Shown: in pieces, positions 25,319 through 33,261 of the stretch
Numbering within the stretch: the first letter of the stretch is position 1
Layout of the letters: every line of letters starts with the position of its first letter
From: Oscillibacter sp. PC13
GTDB lineage: Bacteria > Bacillota > Clostridia > Oscillospirales > Oscillospiraceae
Assembly (NCBI RefSeq): GCF_900115635.1
Contig: NZ_FOXE01000015.1
Location: 1-64,000, forward strand
Length of the DNA: 64,000 nt
Direction of reading: 5' to 3'
Made by a program: the position numbers and the translations under genes
Notes under the pieces: model-generated
Database searches by the model: none
Told to the model about the DNA's origin: nothing
Seen by the model: the letters and a program-made list of their open reading frames with translations, nothing else

Positions 25319-25942
25319 ATGAAAAATGACTATACCATTCGTTTGGAAACGAAAAGCGACTACCGTGAAGTGGAATATTTGACGCGCGAGGCTTTCTGGA
25401 ACGTATACCGCCCCGGGTGTCTGGAGCATTATGTCCTGCACGTTCTCCGGAACGATCCTGCCTTTGTTCCGGAACTGGATTTTGTGATGGAGAGGGGAGG
25501 CCGGATCATCGGCCATGTGATGTATATGCGTTCCCAAATCCAGGCCGACAGTGGTCATACCATCCCCATCATGACCTTCGGTCCCATCAGCATTGCTCCG
25601 GATTGTAAACGGCAGGGCTATGGAACCATCCTGCTCCGTCATTCCATGGAAGCAGCCAGAAAGCTGGGTGCAGGGGCGCTTGCTATTACCGGCAGCATCG
25701 GCTTTTACGGGAAATCCGGCTTCGTGGTAGCCAGCACAAAAGGCATCCATTACTTTGCCGAGCCCCGGTCAGCAGAGGTGCCTTACTTCTTGATTCGGGA
25801 GCTGGAACCCGGATTTTTGGAAGGGGTCGCCGGCACCTATCAGGATCCGGCGGGCTACTTCGTGGATGAGTCTGCAGCCGAGGCCTTTGACGCTCAATTT
25901 TCTCCGAAAGAAAAACTGAAATTGCCCGGACAACTGGCATAA
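25319..25942 (+). CDS. GNAT-family N-acetyltransferase (YhbS-like)
   Basis: 207 residues; the ATG follows TGAGGAGGTAACCCC. GNAT core: FGPISIAPDCKRQGYGTILL is the acetyl-CoA loop (Q/R-x-x-G-x-G/A form RQGYG), and GSIGFYGKSGFV the C-terminal strand. The N-terminal TREAFWNVYRPGCLEHYVLH is typical of the YhbS-like group. Substrate unknown. The gene stands alone between the PAP2 remnant and a strong terminator; base composition is back to the GC-rich chromosomal style, unlike the broken genes before it. Confidence 0.85.
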   Translation: MKNDYTIRLETKSDYREVEYLTREAFWNVYRPGCLEHYVLHVLRNDPAFVPELDFVMERGGRIIGHVMYMRSQIQADSGHTIPIMTFGPISIAPDCKRQGYGTILLRHSMEAARKLGAGALAITGSIGFYGKSGFVVASTKGIHYFAEPRSAEVPYFLIRELEPGFLEGVAGTYQDPAGYFVDESAAEAFDAQFSPKEKLKLPGQLA

Positions 25943-25948
25943 CACCAG

Positions 25949-25981
25949 AAAGGGAGCGGCCTGATTTGGACCGCTCCCTTT
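25949..25981 (+). terminator. Terminator of the acetyltransferase gene
   Basis: AAAGGGAGCGG (25949-25959) and CCGCTCCCTTT (25971-25981), a perfect 11-base stem starting seven bases after the stop codon. Confidence 0.8.
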
Positions 25982-26286
25982 CGGTTTTGGCCGGCCGTTA
26001 TCCCCAGCGGCAACCAGATTGTCTCTTCCTAGATAATGCACGTCTATGGCTTGTCCGCTTCAAACGCGAGGGAGCGGATGGTTTCTGTCCATATGAAAGG
26101 GGTAAAATCTTCAAGCCGCGGAACTGGTCATGCTGTCCGTTTTTATACACCGCTCAGCGACTTTTTTCCATACCATACCGGCCTATACAAAGGAGCGGCG
26201 CAAGTTCATGCATTGCCGAGGTGCCCCTCAAAATGCCGAAGTCGAATTTCAGAAAGCATCTGAATTATTTTACAAATCCAGCCTTC
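25982..26286. other. Gene-free stretch
   Basis: I see no gene, RNA or notable repeat here; it is the gap between the acetyltransferase terminator and the end of the converging XRE gene. Confidence 0.5.
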
Positions 26287-26898
26287 TCACTCAGTCTTAG
26301 CCCCCTCCACCTCCTCAACAATAAAATAGCTATTGTCATGCCGCTGCACAGAGCTTTTTCCCGTATATACAGCATTGCTCAGAAACTTCAAATCCGGTTG
26401 TACCTCTTTGGGACATACCAGTTTTTTAAGTTCACGCTCCATTTCATAGTTTTGTAGAATAATGCCCGCATTTAGTACGCGGTCCTTTAGCAGGACCTGT
26501 AAATGCGCTGCCAGCATTTGCAGGACAGCGTATGGCGAACTGCCATGTTTTCCGCTTAACAAATAGAGCAATATTCTTTTTCCTAAAGTGGGCACTTGCT
26601 CAATAAGCATCTGGAGGTTCTGTGCAATCTCCTCATCTGTGTCCTGTGACTCGTTGTTGGCTGCTGTATGTGGAAGCATATATTCCAAATAGAACTGAAG
26701 CGGATTAATGTCAAGCAGGCGAAACCACTCCTCCACCTGTAAAATATTAGGAAAGCTTGTGCCGTTTTCCCAATTCTGAATGGTTTTTTTGGAAACCCCG
26801 ATTCCCATGGCCATATGCTCTTGAGATTTCCCGCTTTCATACCGGGACCGGCGAAGTATTTTGGCTATTTTTTCAGCTAATTCAATACGGTTCTCCAT
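26287..26898 (-). CDS. XRE-family transcriptional regulator
   Basis: 203 residues. Residues 10-65 are a Cro/C1 helix-turn-helix (GKSQEHMAMGIGVSKKTIQN, then WENGTSFPNILQ). The remaining ~135 residues are a helical domain of unknown role. It is transcribed away from the truncated jetC gene, 230 bases apart, and the intervening DNA carries symmetrical sites close to its own start. It may be the control gene of the former Wadjet locus or a chromosomal gene at its edge. Confidence 0.82.
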   Translation of the reverse strand: MENRIELAEKIAKILRRSRYESGKSQEHMAMGIGVSKKTIQNWENGTSFPNILQVEEWFRLLDINPLQFYLEYMLPHTAANNESQDTDEEIAQNLQMLIEQVPTLGKRILLYLLSGKHGSSPYAVLQMLAAHLQVLLKDRVLNAGIILQNYEMERELKKLVCPKEVQPDLKFLSNAVYTGKSSVQRHDNSYFIVEEVEGAKTE

Positions 26899-26916
26899 TT
26901 CTCACTTCCTCTAAAT

Positions 26917-26958
26917 AGCCATTTTCGGCTAAAAAAGCGAAAATCATTTTTCGCCGAA
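26917..26958. promoter_or_regulatory. Symmetrical sites upstream of the XRE gene (possible operators)
   Basis: AGCC-ATTTTC-GGCT (26917-26930) and GCGAAAA-TCAT-TTTTCGC (26937-26954) lie side by side 20-60 bases upstream of the XRE start; a TTCGGC/GCCGAA pair spans both. Spacing and position suit autoregulation by the XRE protein. Confidence 0.45.
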
Positions 26959-27129
26959 CAACTTCTGTTTAGGGAAAAATCCTCCTCCCTTTATTATTGA
27001 ATTTCTGCACAAAGATACATCCTGACAAAATCCGCTTCTATTCAATATAATAATCGGACAGATTACCCAATTGAACATTGCTCAAAACACATATATGCTG
27101 TTCAAAAGTTCTATAAGGAGGAGTCATGC

Positions 27130-28464
27130 GTGAATCAGCAAACTACATATAAACGCACATGTGCATTTTCGGAAATTGATGTGTTTCAAAAATCGCACAG
27201 CATCACCTACCAGCTTTCCCACCTGGACCTGCTGTGGCTGGATGAGCAGCGTCGAACCATCTCTGTACTCGGCGATGAGATTTTGGCGCTAAACAAAGAA
27301 AAGGAACAAAAAATTGGACAAGAAGGTCAGCTCAAAGAGCGTATCCGTCAGCTGGAATATGAGGTGTTGCCGGACCACTATCAGCGGCTGACCGGCATCG
27401 AAGACCACTTGCAAGAGGAGTTCCCTCTTGAGTATCAGGAAAATACGGGCATTCCCAGATATCGACAGGAGCTCTCTCGCCTAAAAAGGGCAGATATTGT
27501 TCATAAAAACTTCAGTGACCGCCTGTCCCAGAGTGTCAATGAACGGGAAGCCGCACGGCGGAAGCTGTTTACCGCGCGAAGGGATTACACCGACCGATTC
27601 AAGCCCTGCTCCTTCCGTGTGGAGGCCATGGACAATGATGAATTTGAGGCGGAGCAGCGCTTGTTGGAAGAGAGTGAACTGCCCAAGTACAGGGAGAAGA
27701 TCAAGGCTGCCCGTGAGAGCGCCATGGAACAGTTCCAGAACGATTTTCTTGCCAAGCTGAAATCCAGCATTGACCAGGTGCAGGATCAAGTGAAGAATCT
27801 GAATCGGGCATTGCGTCAGGCACAGTTCGGAACAGATAGCTATCAGTTCCGTGTAGAGCGGAATCCGGACTATGCGGAATACTATGATATGATTATGGCG
27901 CCGGAGCTGATGGAGGGCGATATGGGCCTGTTTGCCCTGCCTTTTCAGGAGAAATACGGTCCTCTGATCGAGAAACTGTTCAGCCAGATCACTATGGCAG
28001 ATGACACTCAGCTCAACGCCAGAAAGCAGAGTGAGCTACAGGAAAATATCCAGCGCTATACGGATTTCAGAACCTACCTAAAATTTGACTTGGAAACCAC
28101 AGACCAAAATGGCTCCAAACAACTTCTTTCTCAAACTCTGAACACCAAATCCGGAGGCGAGACTCAGACACCGTTCTATATTGCTGTGTTGGCATCTTTT
28201 GCGCAGCTGTATCGGGTCAACGACGCCTCCAGTTTCGGGAATACAGTGCGTTTGGTTGTATTCGACGAGGCGTTTAATAAAATGGACAGCGACCGTATCA
28301 TAGAAAGTGTCCGGCTTCTGCGAAAAATGGGCTTGCAAGCCATTATTTGTACACCGCCGGACAAGGTTTCGGATATTATGCCCATCGCAGATCGCACGCT
28401 GTTGGTTGATAAAAACAAGTATCAGATGCACATTCTGCCCTTCGGCAAGGAGATTGCGCAATGA
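27130..28464 (+). CDS. jetC: Wadjet JetC (SMC-like ATPase), N-terminally truncated
   Basis: 444 residues where intact JetC has ~1100. JetC is the MukB/SMC-like ATPase of the Wadjet anti-plasmid complex. Kept are part of the coiled coil (~residues 50-250, Glu/Lys/Arg-rich heptads) and the C-terminal ATPase half: signature LNTKSGGETQTPFYIAVLAS and Walker B VRLVVFDEAFNKMD. The P-loop half of the head and most of the coil are gone, and no jetA or jetB precedes it. The start is GTG at 27130, six bases after AAGGAGGAG, so the remnant could be translated, but it cannot form a complete ATPase. It overlaps jetD by four bases. Confidence 0.82.
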   Translation: MNQQTTYKRTCAFSEIDVFQKSHSITYQLSHLDLLWLDEQRRTISVLGDEILALNKEKEQKIGQEGQLKERIRQLEYEVLPDHYQRLTGIEDHLQEEFPLEYQENTGIPRYRQELSRLKRADIVHKNFSDRLSQSVNEREAARRKLFTARRDYTDRFKPCSFRVEAMDNDEFEAEQRLLEESELPKYREKIKAARESAMEQFQNDFLAKLKSSIDQVQDQVKNLNRALRQAQFGTDSYQFRVERNPDYAEYYDMIMAPELMEGDMGLFALPFQEKYGPLIEKLFSQITMADDTQLNARKQSELQENIQRYTDFRTYLKFDLETTDQNGSKQLLSQTLNTKSGGETQTPFYIAVLASFAQLYRVNDASSFGNTVRLVVFDEAFNKMDSDRIIESVRLLRKMGLQAIICTPPDKVSDIMPIADRTLLVDKNKYQMHILPFGKEIAQ

Positions 28465-29699
28465 GTGAGAGAAATATCATCCTGAACCGGCTGCTGGATA
28501 AATACGAAAACAGCAAGCATCTTTCAGAACCCGGAACTTCTCTGCGGCGTGTAATGCTGAGAGTGGTTAAGAAAGAGTTCCCGGAATATGACTATGAGGA
28601 CGCAGCCACCCGAGATGTTTACAACGCGGCGGCTCTGGAACTTGAAAGTCAACATCTGGTACATTTGGAGTGGATAAAGGACCGTCCCCTGCTTTCTGCT
28701 GTCGTTCTGAATTTAAACCAGGTAATGCGGTGTTATGATTTGGCAGGAAGAGTGCATCCCAAAGTTCGAGCAACCCATGTAGCATCTCTTGTATCTGATA
28801 GTCTAGAAGGCGTTGTCGTACCATGGATTACAGCTTGGCGGGACGAAATTTGCACAGAAGCTCAGGAGCATATGAAAGTACCATCTTTCTGCAAAGACGA
28901 CGATTATTTGCTGAATGCTCTGCTTTATTCCTTTCAAGAATACGCCGCCTTGTCCGGAAGCATAACCATGCGCGCCTTCAGCAGTAAATGCTTTCATGAC
29001 ACGAAGTATTTTGAACGAAACGTACGGGAAACATTTCTGCGCATTGCGAGAAAGTATGATACAGGATTAGCCCAGTCCTGCGAGGAATCTGAGCTGGGTG
29101 AACGGGAGCAGCTGGCGTTTTTAGGAATCTATGCCCGACCCGAGCTCTACGAACTTGCTGGAAATTGCACTATTCAGACGCATCAAGGCAACATTTACAT
29201 CGGCGCGGCTACTCCGCATGGTCTTGCGTTACCCAGCACTTTGGTAGATACAATTGCCGGAATTGACCTGAGGTCCATACAATGTGTAACGTTTATTGAG
29301 AATAAGACCAATTATGATGAATATCTGATATCTGAGAGACAGCCGGAAGAGCTCGTCATCTTTCATGGTGGTTTCCTCAGCCCACAAAAGCGAAAGCTAT
29401 TCGCATTGATTGGCGATGCAGCGTCTGCATCTATCAAAGTACAGTTCTGGGCAGATATTGACATGGGTGGTTTCCGAATGTTTGAACATTTGCAAAGTCT
29501 GATTCCCCATTTACAACCCATGCGCATGTCTGGAAACTTTGTAGAAAAATACCATCAGAATGGCCTTGTGCGTCCGGAGAAATACTTATTCAAATTAAAA
29601 ACAGATATGCAGGATGGAGAGTACCCGTTGTTTGTGGATGCAATTAACGAAATTCTGAAGTATGGAGTCACGATTGAGCAGGAAATTTTTCTGAACTAA
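28461..29699 (+). CDS. jetD: Wadjet JetD (Toprim nuclease)
   Basis: 412 residues, full length for JetD, the subunit that cleaves plasmid DNA. The N-terminal ~200 residues are helical/winged-helix (DUF3322-like). The C-terminal Toprim domain shows the catalytic Glu in CVTFIENKTNYDEYL and the D-x-D of FWADIDMGGFRMFEHL. It starts inside the jetC stop codon (ATGA), the normal translational coupling. With JetA and JetB absent and JetC truncated it is probably non-functional in plasmid defence, though the frame itself is intact. Confidence 0.85.
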   Translation: MSERNIILNRLLDKYENSKHLSEPGTSLRRVMLRVVKKEFPEYDYEDAATRDVYNAAALELESQHLVHLEWIKDRPLLSAVVLNLNQVMRCYDLAGRVHPKVRATHVASLVSDSLEGVVVPWITAWRDEICTEAQEHMKVPSFCKDDDYLLNALLYSFQEYAALSGSITMRAFSSKCFHDTKYFERNVRETFLRIARKYDTGLAQSCEESELGEREQLAFLGIYARPELYELAGNCTIQTHQGNIYIGAATPHGLALPSTLVDTIAGIDLRSIQCVTFIENKTNYDEYLISERQPEELVIFHGGFLSPQKRKLFALIGDAASASIKVQFWADIDMGGFRMFEHLQSLIPHLQPMRMSGNFVEKYHQNGLVRPEKYLFKLKTDMQDGEYPLFVDAINEILKYGVTIEQEIFLN

Positions 29700-29716
29700 T
29701 ACGAGAGGAGACCTTA

Positions 29717-29912
29717 GTGGGCCAGATAAAATACAATAAACTTGTCCGCGACCGTATTCCGGAAATTATCGAAGCATCGGGAAAGAACTGCGTGGCAGAA
29801 ATTCTATCCGATGAAGACTATCTCTGCATGATTGATGCCAAGCTGGATGAAGAACTCGCAGAATACCACAAAGATCAGAACATCGAAGAACTGGCTGACC
29901 TTATTGAGGTTA
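29717..29912 (+). pseudogene. MazG-like / phosphoribosyl-ATP pyrophosphohydrolase-like gene, 3' end lost
   Basis: GTG start at 29717 after GAGAGGAGA. The first 65 codons read KYNKLVRDRIPEIIEASGKN and LDEELAEYHKDQNIEELADL, the usual N-terminal two-thirds of the small house-cleaning pyrophosphatases often found after jetD. At ~29912 the family sequence ends abruptly (...LIEVM) and the DNA becomes the reverse complement of a serine recombinase gene. The frame continues by chance for a further 260 codons into that gene. The second metal motif and C-terminal helix are missing. Confidence 0.75.
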
Positions 29913-30849
29913 TGCGGAGAGGTACGGGTTTCCATTCCCCGGATGCGCTGCACAAGGTCAAAATCCTGCTTGGGGATCAACGCCTCATGTGCGTCCGGGA
30001 TGCGGACCCACTCAGAGACTGGGCGCTGCTCTTTCTGCTTGATCTTGTAGTTGGATGTACTCTGCTTGCCCTGGACCAGCGTTCCGGAGTATGTCTCATC
30101 TTGCAAAATACGCAGGATGGTGGTAGCCGACCACTTGCAGTCCGCTTTATCTGTATAGCCTTTTTTTGCGTAGGGCAGGCCATTGTTCTTCTTATAGGCC
30201 AGCGGGGAGAGGATGCCCATTCTGTTCAGCTCATTGGCAATCGCCAGGGCGCTGGTGCCCTCCAGCCGCATACGGAAAATATCCTTGACTACGCGGGAGG
30301 CGTAAGGGTCTGGAATGAGCCGGTTTTTGTTTTCCTCGGACTTGATATAACCGTAGACGGTGAACGCGCCGACAAAATCGCCGTTGCGCCGTTTCACATC
30401 CAGAGAAGTCCGGGTCTTGATGGAAATATCCCGGCAGTACGCCTCATTCATAATGTTCTTCACCGACACGGCCAAATCGTCGCCGCTGTTCTCATGGGCG
30501 GTGTCGATATTATCCGTGATGGCGATGAAGCGCACCCCGTAGGCCGGGAACACCCTGCGCAGGTAGCGCCGGTTTCGATGTACTCACGCCCCAGGCGGGA
30601 CAGGTCCTTGACGATGACACAGTTGATTACACCGTCCGTCACATCCTGCATCATTTCCTTGAACGCAGGGCGGTCAAAGATGATGCCGCTGTAACCATCG
30701 TCGATCTTCTCAGAGATGACTTCAATATCCGGGTTGCGCTCCACGAAGTTCTCAATGAGCTTGCGCTGGTTGGCAACGCTGTCGCTTTCGCTGGAACGGT
30801 CATCGGTATAGGAAAGTCGGATATATGCCGTTGCCTTGTACTTTGGCAT
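29913..30849 (-). pseudogene. Large serine recombinase gene, frameshifted and truncated
   Basis: Starts at the ATG at 30849 (AGGAG upstream) with KATAYIRLSYTDDRSSESDS, DDGYSGIIFDRPAFKEMM and KDLSRLGREYIETGA, a serine-recombinase catalytic domain with its Ser and Arg residues. Near 30566 one base is missing: the sequence continues in the next frame as FPAYGVRFIAITDNIDTAHE, then the recombinase domain to RIRGMETRTSP. At ~29912 it stops in the remnant of the MazG-like gene, without the Zn-ribbon and coiled coil. Two independent lesions make it a dead gene. It belongs to the element at 29913-32372. Confidence 0.85.
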
Positions 30850-30976
30850 AAAAAAGCACTCCTTTCGTCCCGGTGCCTGCCGTAAGAAAAGAGTGGGTAT
30901 GGAGGTTGTTATCAAGGGGTTCATCCTTTTCCATACCCATCGTAGCATCTTTATCGGAAAAGCGCGAGTTTGTCGA

Positions 30977-31201
30977 TTACCGCAGAATCCCTTGCAGACA
31001 GTCCTCCAGCGTCTTGCCGTTGTCGGTAAATCTGGCGTTCACCACGAACTCGCCGCAGCGAAAGCGGTACGGATTCTTAATTTGCCGGACAAAGGACGCA
31101 ATGCGTTCTTCCCTGGGCAGGGTCTTGTCCACAGAGACATCCCGGATGTCAACCAGCTCCTCGACGTCACTTTCCGTTTCATGGTTGGGAAATTGATTCA
31201 T
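30977..31201 (-). CDS. DUF6870-like small protein
   Basis: 74 residues, ATG at 31201 after GGAAAGGAG. The pattern VDIRDVSVDKTLPREERIAS followed by FVRQIKNPYRFRCGEFVVNA and DCLQGIL matches the small protein that precedes or follows recombinases in many Tn4451/Tn1549-related elements of gut Firmicutes. No function is known; the length and motif spacing are normal. It is 128 bases upstream of the broken recombinase on the same strand. Confidence 0.6.
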   Translation of the reverse strand: MNQFPNHETESDVEELVDIRDVSVDKTLPREERIASFVRQIKNPYRFRCGEFVVNARFTDNGKTLEDCLQGILR

Positions 31202-31739
31202 GGCGATCTCCTTTCCGCAGCGTGGGTTGCTTCTTCAAAATCACATGAATGCGCTGGCGGACAATGTTGCCAGCGCATGGTATCTGACTTTGAGGAAGGG
31301 CTGCGCCGAAAGTGTGGAGCCATACAACATAGGCAATCACCGGCGCAGCCTCCCAATCAGTTACTGTTTGTTCATCCGTCACATTCGCCACGCGCCCCTG
31401 ACGGGAGGCATGATGCAGGCCGCCTTTGGCGAGGCTGTCCCAACACCGCAGCATCGTACAAAACGTGTGCCGCCGTGTTCCCCCTCAATTCAGTGGGAGG
31501 CCGTAGCTGGAGTTGCATTTCGCCCGCGCTGTCATCGCGCCCGGTGTGCCACGCCGGGTCAAAGGCTGCGTAGATCGCTCGGGCAGCTTGTTCAAGATCA
31601 CCTCCTGAAGCTGCCGTCCTGGCGGCGCGCCCTTGCCGCTATCACGCGGGGTCTGTTCCTGCATCATGGTCTATTCACTTTTCAACGATCAGTGAAAGGC
31701 TCGTGGAAAATGTCCCTTCACCCTTCGCCGTTTTCAAGC
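31202..31739 (-). other. Non-coding or degraded part of the recombinase element
   Basis: No gene with a proper start is visible. On the minus strand an open frame without ATG/GTG/TTG at its head (31638 to stop 31372) reads protein-like at first, GDLEQAARAIYAAFDPAWHT, just after an AGGAGG; a different frame uses a TTG near 31607. It may be a frameshifted gene or a conserved non-coding region of the element. Confidence 0.35.
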
Positions 31740-32231
31740 CTATCTGTCACCCCATTTGGCAAGCAGCTTCATAATTTTCTTTTCCGCCGCACAGACAGAT
31801 TTGTGGACGCACTGAAAGCTGATGTGTTCCTGCTTGGCGATCTCCCGGACGGTCAGCCCCTCCACACGGAACAGCCACAATCTGCGGAACTGGGTTTCAC
31901 TCAGACAGCACTTGATGCGGGCGACCATCTCGGTGTTCAACCGCTCCTGTTCCTGCCGGTCATAGATGGCCTCCAGAACAGCATCGACACCATGAACGGA
32001 AATACCATCACCAGCAAGGCCCTCGATGGATACGGTGTGGTTGGCATGAACGTGGTCCCGCTTCTCGGTTTCGTGGTAATTCGCATCGGACCAGTTTTTC
32101 CAGCGCAGGAACTCCTCCTCACTGGAAAAGTCCTCGGGGGTCAGCCTCTTGATGTGCTTGTCCGCGTCTATGTAAACGATAGCGGTGGCGTCCTTCTTGT
32201 TAAGGGCATAGTCGCTCTTTCTGTTGAACAT
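31740..32231 (-). CDS. Sigma-70 region-4-like protein of mobile elements
   Basis: 163 residues from the ATG at 32231 (CGGAGGAACGACA before it). The C-terminal ~60 residues are a sigma region 4-type helix-turn-helix: LSETQFRRLWLFRVEGLTVR, then EIAKQEHISFQCVHKSVCAA. The N-terminal part (YIDADKHIKRLTPEDFSSEE) is typical of the Tn916/Tn1549-type 'sigma-like' orf that controls transfer or excision genes. It leads the minus-strand gene set of the degenerate element and looks intact. Confidence 0.78.
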   Translation of the reverse strand: MFNRKSDYALNKKDATAIVYIDADKHIKRLTPEDFSSEEEFLRWKNWSDANYHETEKRDHVHANHTVSIEGLAGDGISVHGVDAVLEAIYDRQEQERLNTEMVARIKCCLSETQFRRLWLFRVEGLTVREIAKQEHISFQCVHKSVCAAEKKIMKLLAKWGDR

Positions 32232-32241
32232 TGTCGTTCCT

Positions 32242-32285
32242 CCGTTTCTGAAAATTGGGGGGGTAGCGCAAATTTTCAGAAACGG
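32242..32285 (-). promoter_or_regulatory. 15-bp inverted repeat upstream of the sigma-like gene
   Basis: CCGTTTCTGAAAATT (32242-32256) and AATTTTCAGAAACGG (32271-32285) with a G-rich 14-base spacer. The near arm directly adjoins the ribosome binding site of the sigma-like gene, so on RNA the stem could mask or regulate translation; as DNA it could be an operator. Confidence 0.45.
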
Positions 32286-32332
32286 GAGGATTCCGGCAGT
32301 GATATACCTTTTTCGACTTAATTCGACTGGAA

Positions 32333-32372
32333 AAACCAAAGGCGCACAGCCGAAGCTGTGCGCCTTTGGTTT
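32333..32372. terminator. Strong hairpin terminator
   Basis: Perfect 18-base inverted repeat AAACCAAAGGCGCACAGC / GCTGTGCGCCTTTGGTTT with a 4-base loop CGAA; A-rich and T-rich ends allow termination in either direction. Confidence 0.7.
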
Positions 32373-32451
32373 CTTCAGTTCGGGTGTAGGCAACTGTTGG
32401 CTGGGGTCCAACAAAGCCCTCCTTGTTTACTTCCCTGTTATAGAAGTAAAC

Positions 32452-32678
32452 TTCTAATAATTCCCCGCGGTCTGTTCCTGCACATGGACCGGTCCATCTG
32501 TACGCCGGAACATACAGAATATTGAGATCCGGTGCAGGAACCTTATTTTATCCGTCCTCCTTATTCCATACCTCACTTTTCATCGAGTAATCTTCCTTTC
32601 TCTGCTAATAATTTGAATTGCGCTTCTAATTATTAGAACTGAAACGGCATTCTTTGGAAGTCTGATTCAAATTAGAAT
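32452..32678. promoter_or_regulatory. Repeated ATTAGAA boxes upstream of the XRE gene
   Basis: A 15-base palindrome TTCTAATTATTAGAA (32624-32638) plus half-sites TTCTAATAA (32452-32460) and ATTAGAAT (32671-32678). All lie within 250 bases upstream of the small XRE gene, as expected for its own operators. Confidence 0.5.
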
Positions 32679-32694
32679 AGTAAAGGGTGAATCT

Positions 32695-33021
32695 ATGCGA
32701 GACTTGAACAAAGACTTTGGCGCTGCCGTATCTGAGGCTCGGCGCAAACTTGGTCTAGCACAGGTCGGTCTTGCCGAAGAACTCGGAAAAACAGACCGGT
32801 CTATTTCTGATATGGAAAACGGAAAAACAACTCCCAAGCTGGATACTGTCGCGTTATTTGCGCGCAGGCTGGGGATCAGCGTTGACGCAGTAATTCATGA
32901 CGCGCCGCAAGGCGATGTTCCGTTCTGCGTCAAGCAGTTTTTCAGCGGTATGAGCGAGGAGGAAGCATCCCGCTATATCCGGCTATGTGAGGACGCGCAG
33001 AAGCTCCACGAAAAAACATAA
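32695..33021 (+). CDS. Small XRE-family regulator
   Basis: 108 residues. The first 65 residues are a Cro/C1-type helix-turn-helix (AVSEARRKLGLAQVGLAEEL, then GKTDRSISDMENGKTTPKLD). The tail (CVKQFFSGMSEEEASRYIRL) is typical of short regulators on integrative elements. AAAGGGTGA precedes the ATG. Palindromic ATTAGAA boxes upstream suggest autorepression. It is followed by a strong terminator and stands between the degenerate recombinase element and the giant surface-protein gene. Confidence 0.83.
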   Translation: MRDLNKDFGAAVSEARRKLGLAQVGLAEELGKTDRSISDMENGKTTPKLDTVALFARRLGISVDAVIHDAPQGDVPFCVKQFFSGMSEEEASRYIRLCEDAQKLHEKT

Positions 33022-33030
33022 GAAAAAAAC

Positions 33031-33068
33031 AAGCGGCGGCCAGCAATTTGAAATGCTGACCGCCGCTT
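33031..33068 (+). terminator. Terminator of the small XRE gene
   Basis: AAGCGGCGG (33031-33039) pairs with CCGCCGCTT (33060-33068), extended inward by CAGCA/TGCTG, ten bases after the stop codon. Confidence 0.75.
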
Positions 33069-33261
33069 ATTATTTCTGAGCTGGGGGCAGGAAGCATTTC
33101 TATTCTAACCAGTCCCATTGTAAATGCTCACTGGTATTCACTGCTGTGTATTACAGGACAGGGGCGACGGCTCAACACCGCCGCCCCTTTGGTCGCTTTG
33201 GGGTTTTATGTGGATTGAAGGTTACTTCATGTAGCGGCAGATGGTTGCTTCAGCAGCTTAA

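Larger units (their letters stand above)
29913..32372 (-). mobile_element. Degenerate serine-recombinase element
   Basis: Contains a broken large serine recombinase, a DUF6870-like gene and a sigma-70-region-4-like gene in the order usual for TndX-type elements of Clostridia. One end is a deletion scar inside a MazG-like gene (~29912). The other end cannot be fixed; the terminator at 32333-32372 is taken as a working limit. Confidence 0.5.

Noticed and set aside
29717-30694. A 325-codon plus-strand frame starting as a MazG-like protein
   Set aside because: Only the first ~65 codons are real; the rest is the reverse complement of the recombinase gene.
33161-33190. A GGGGCG/CGCCCC dyad between the XRE gene and the giant gene
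   Set aside because: It has a mismatch and no T run in either direction, so a terminator is not supported.
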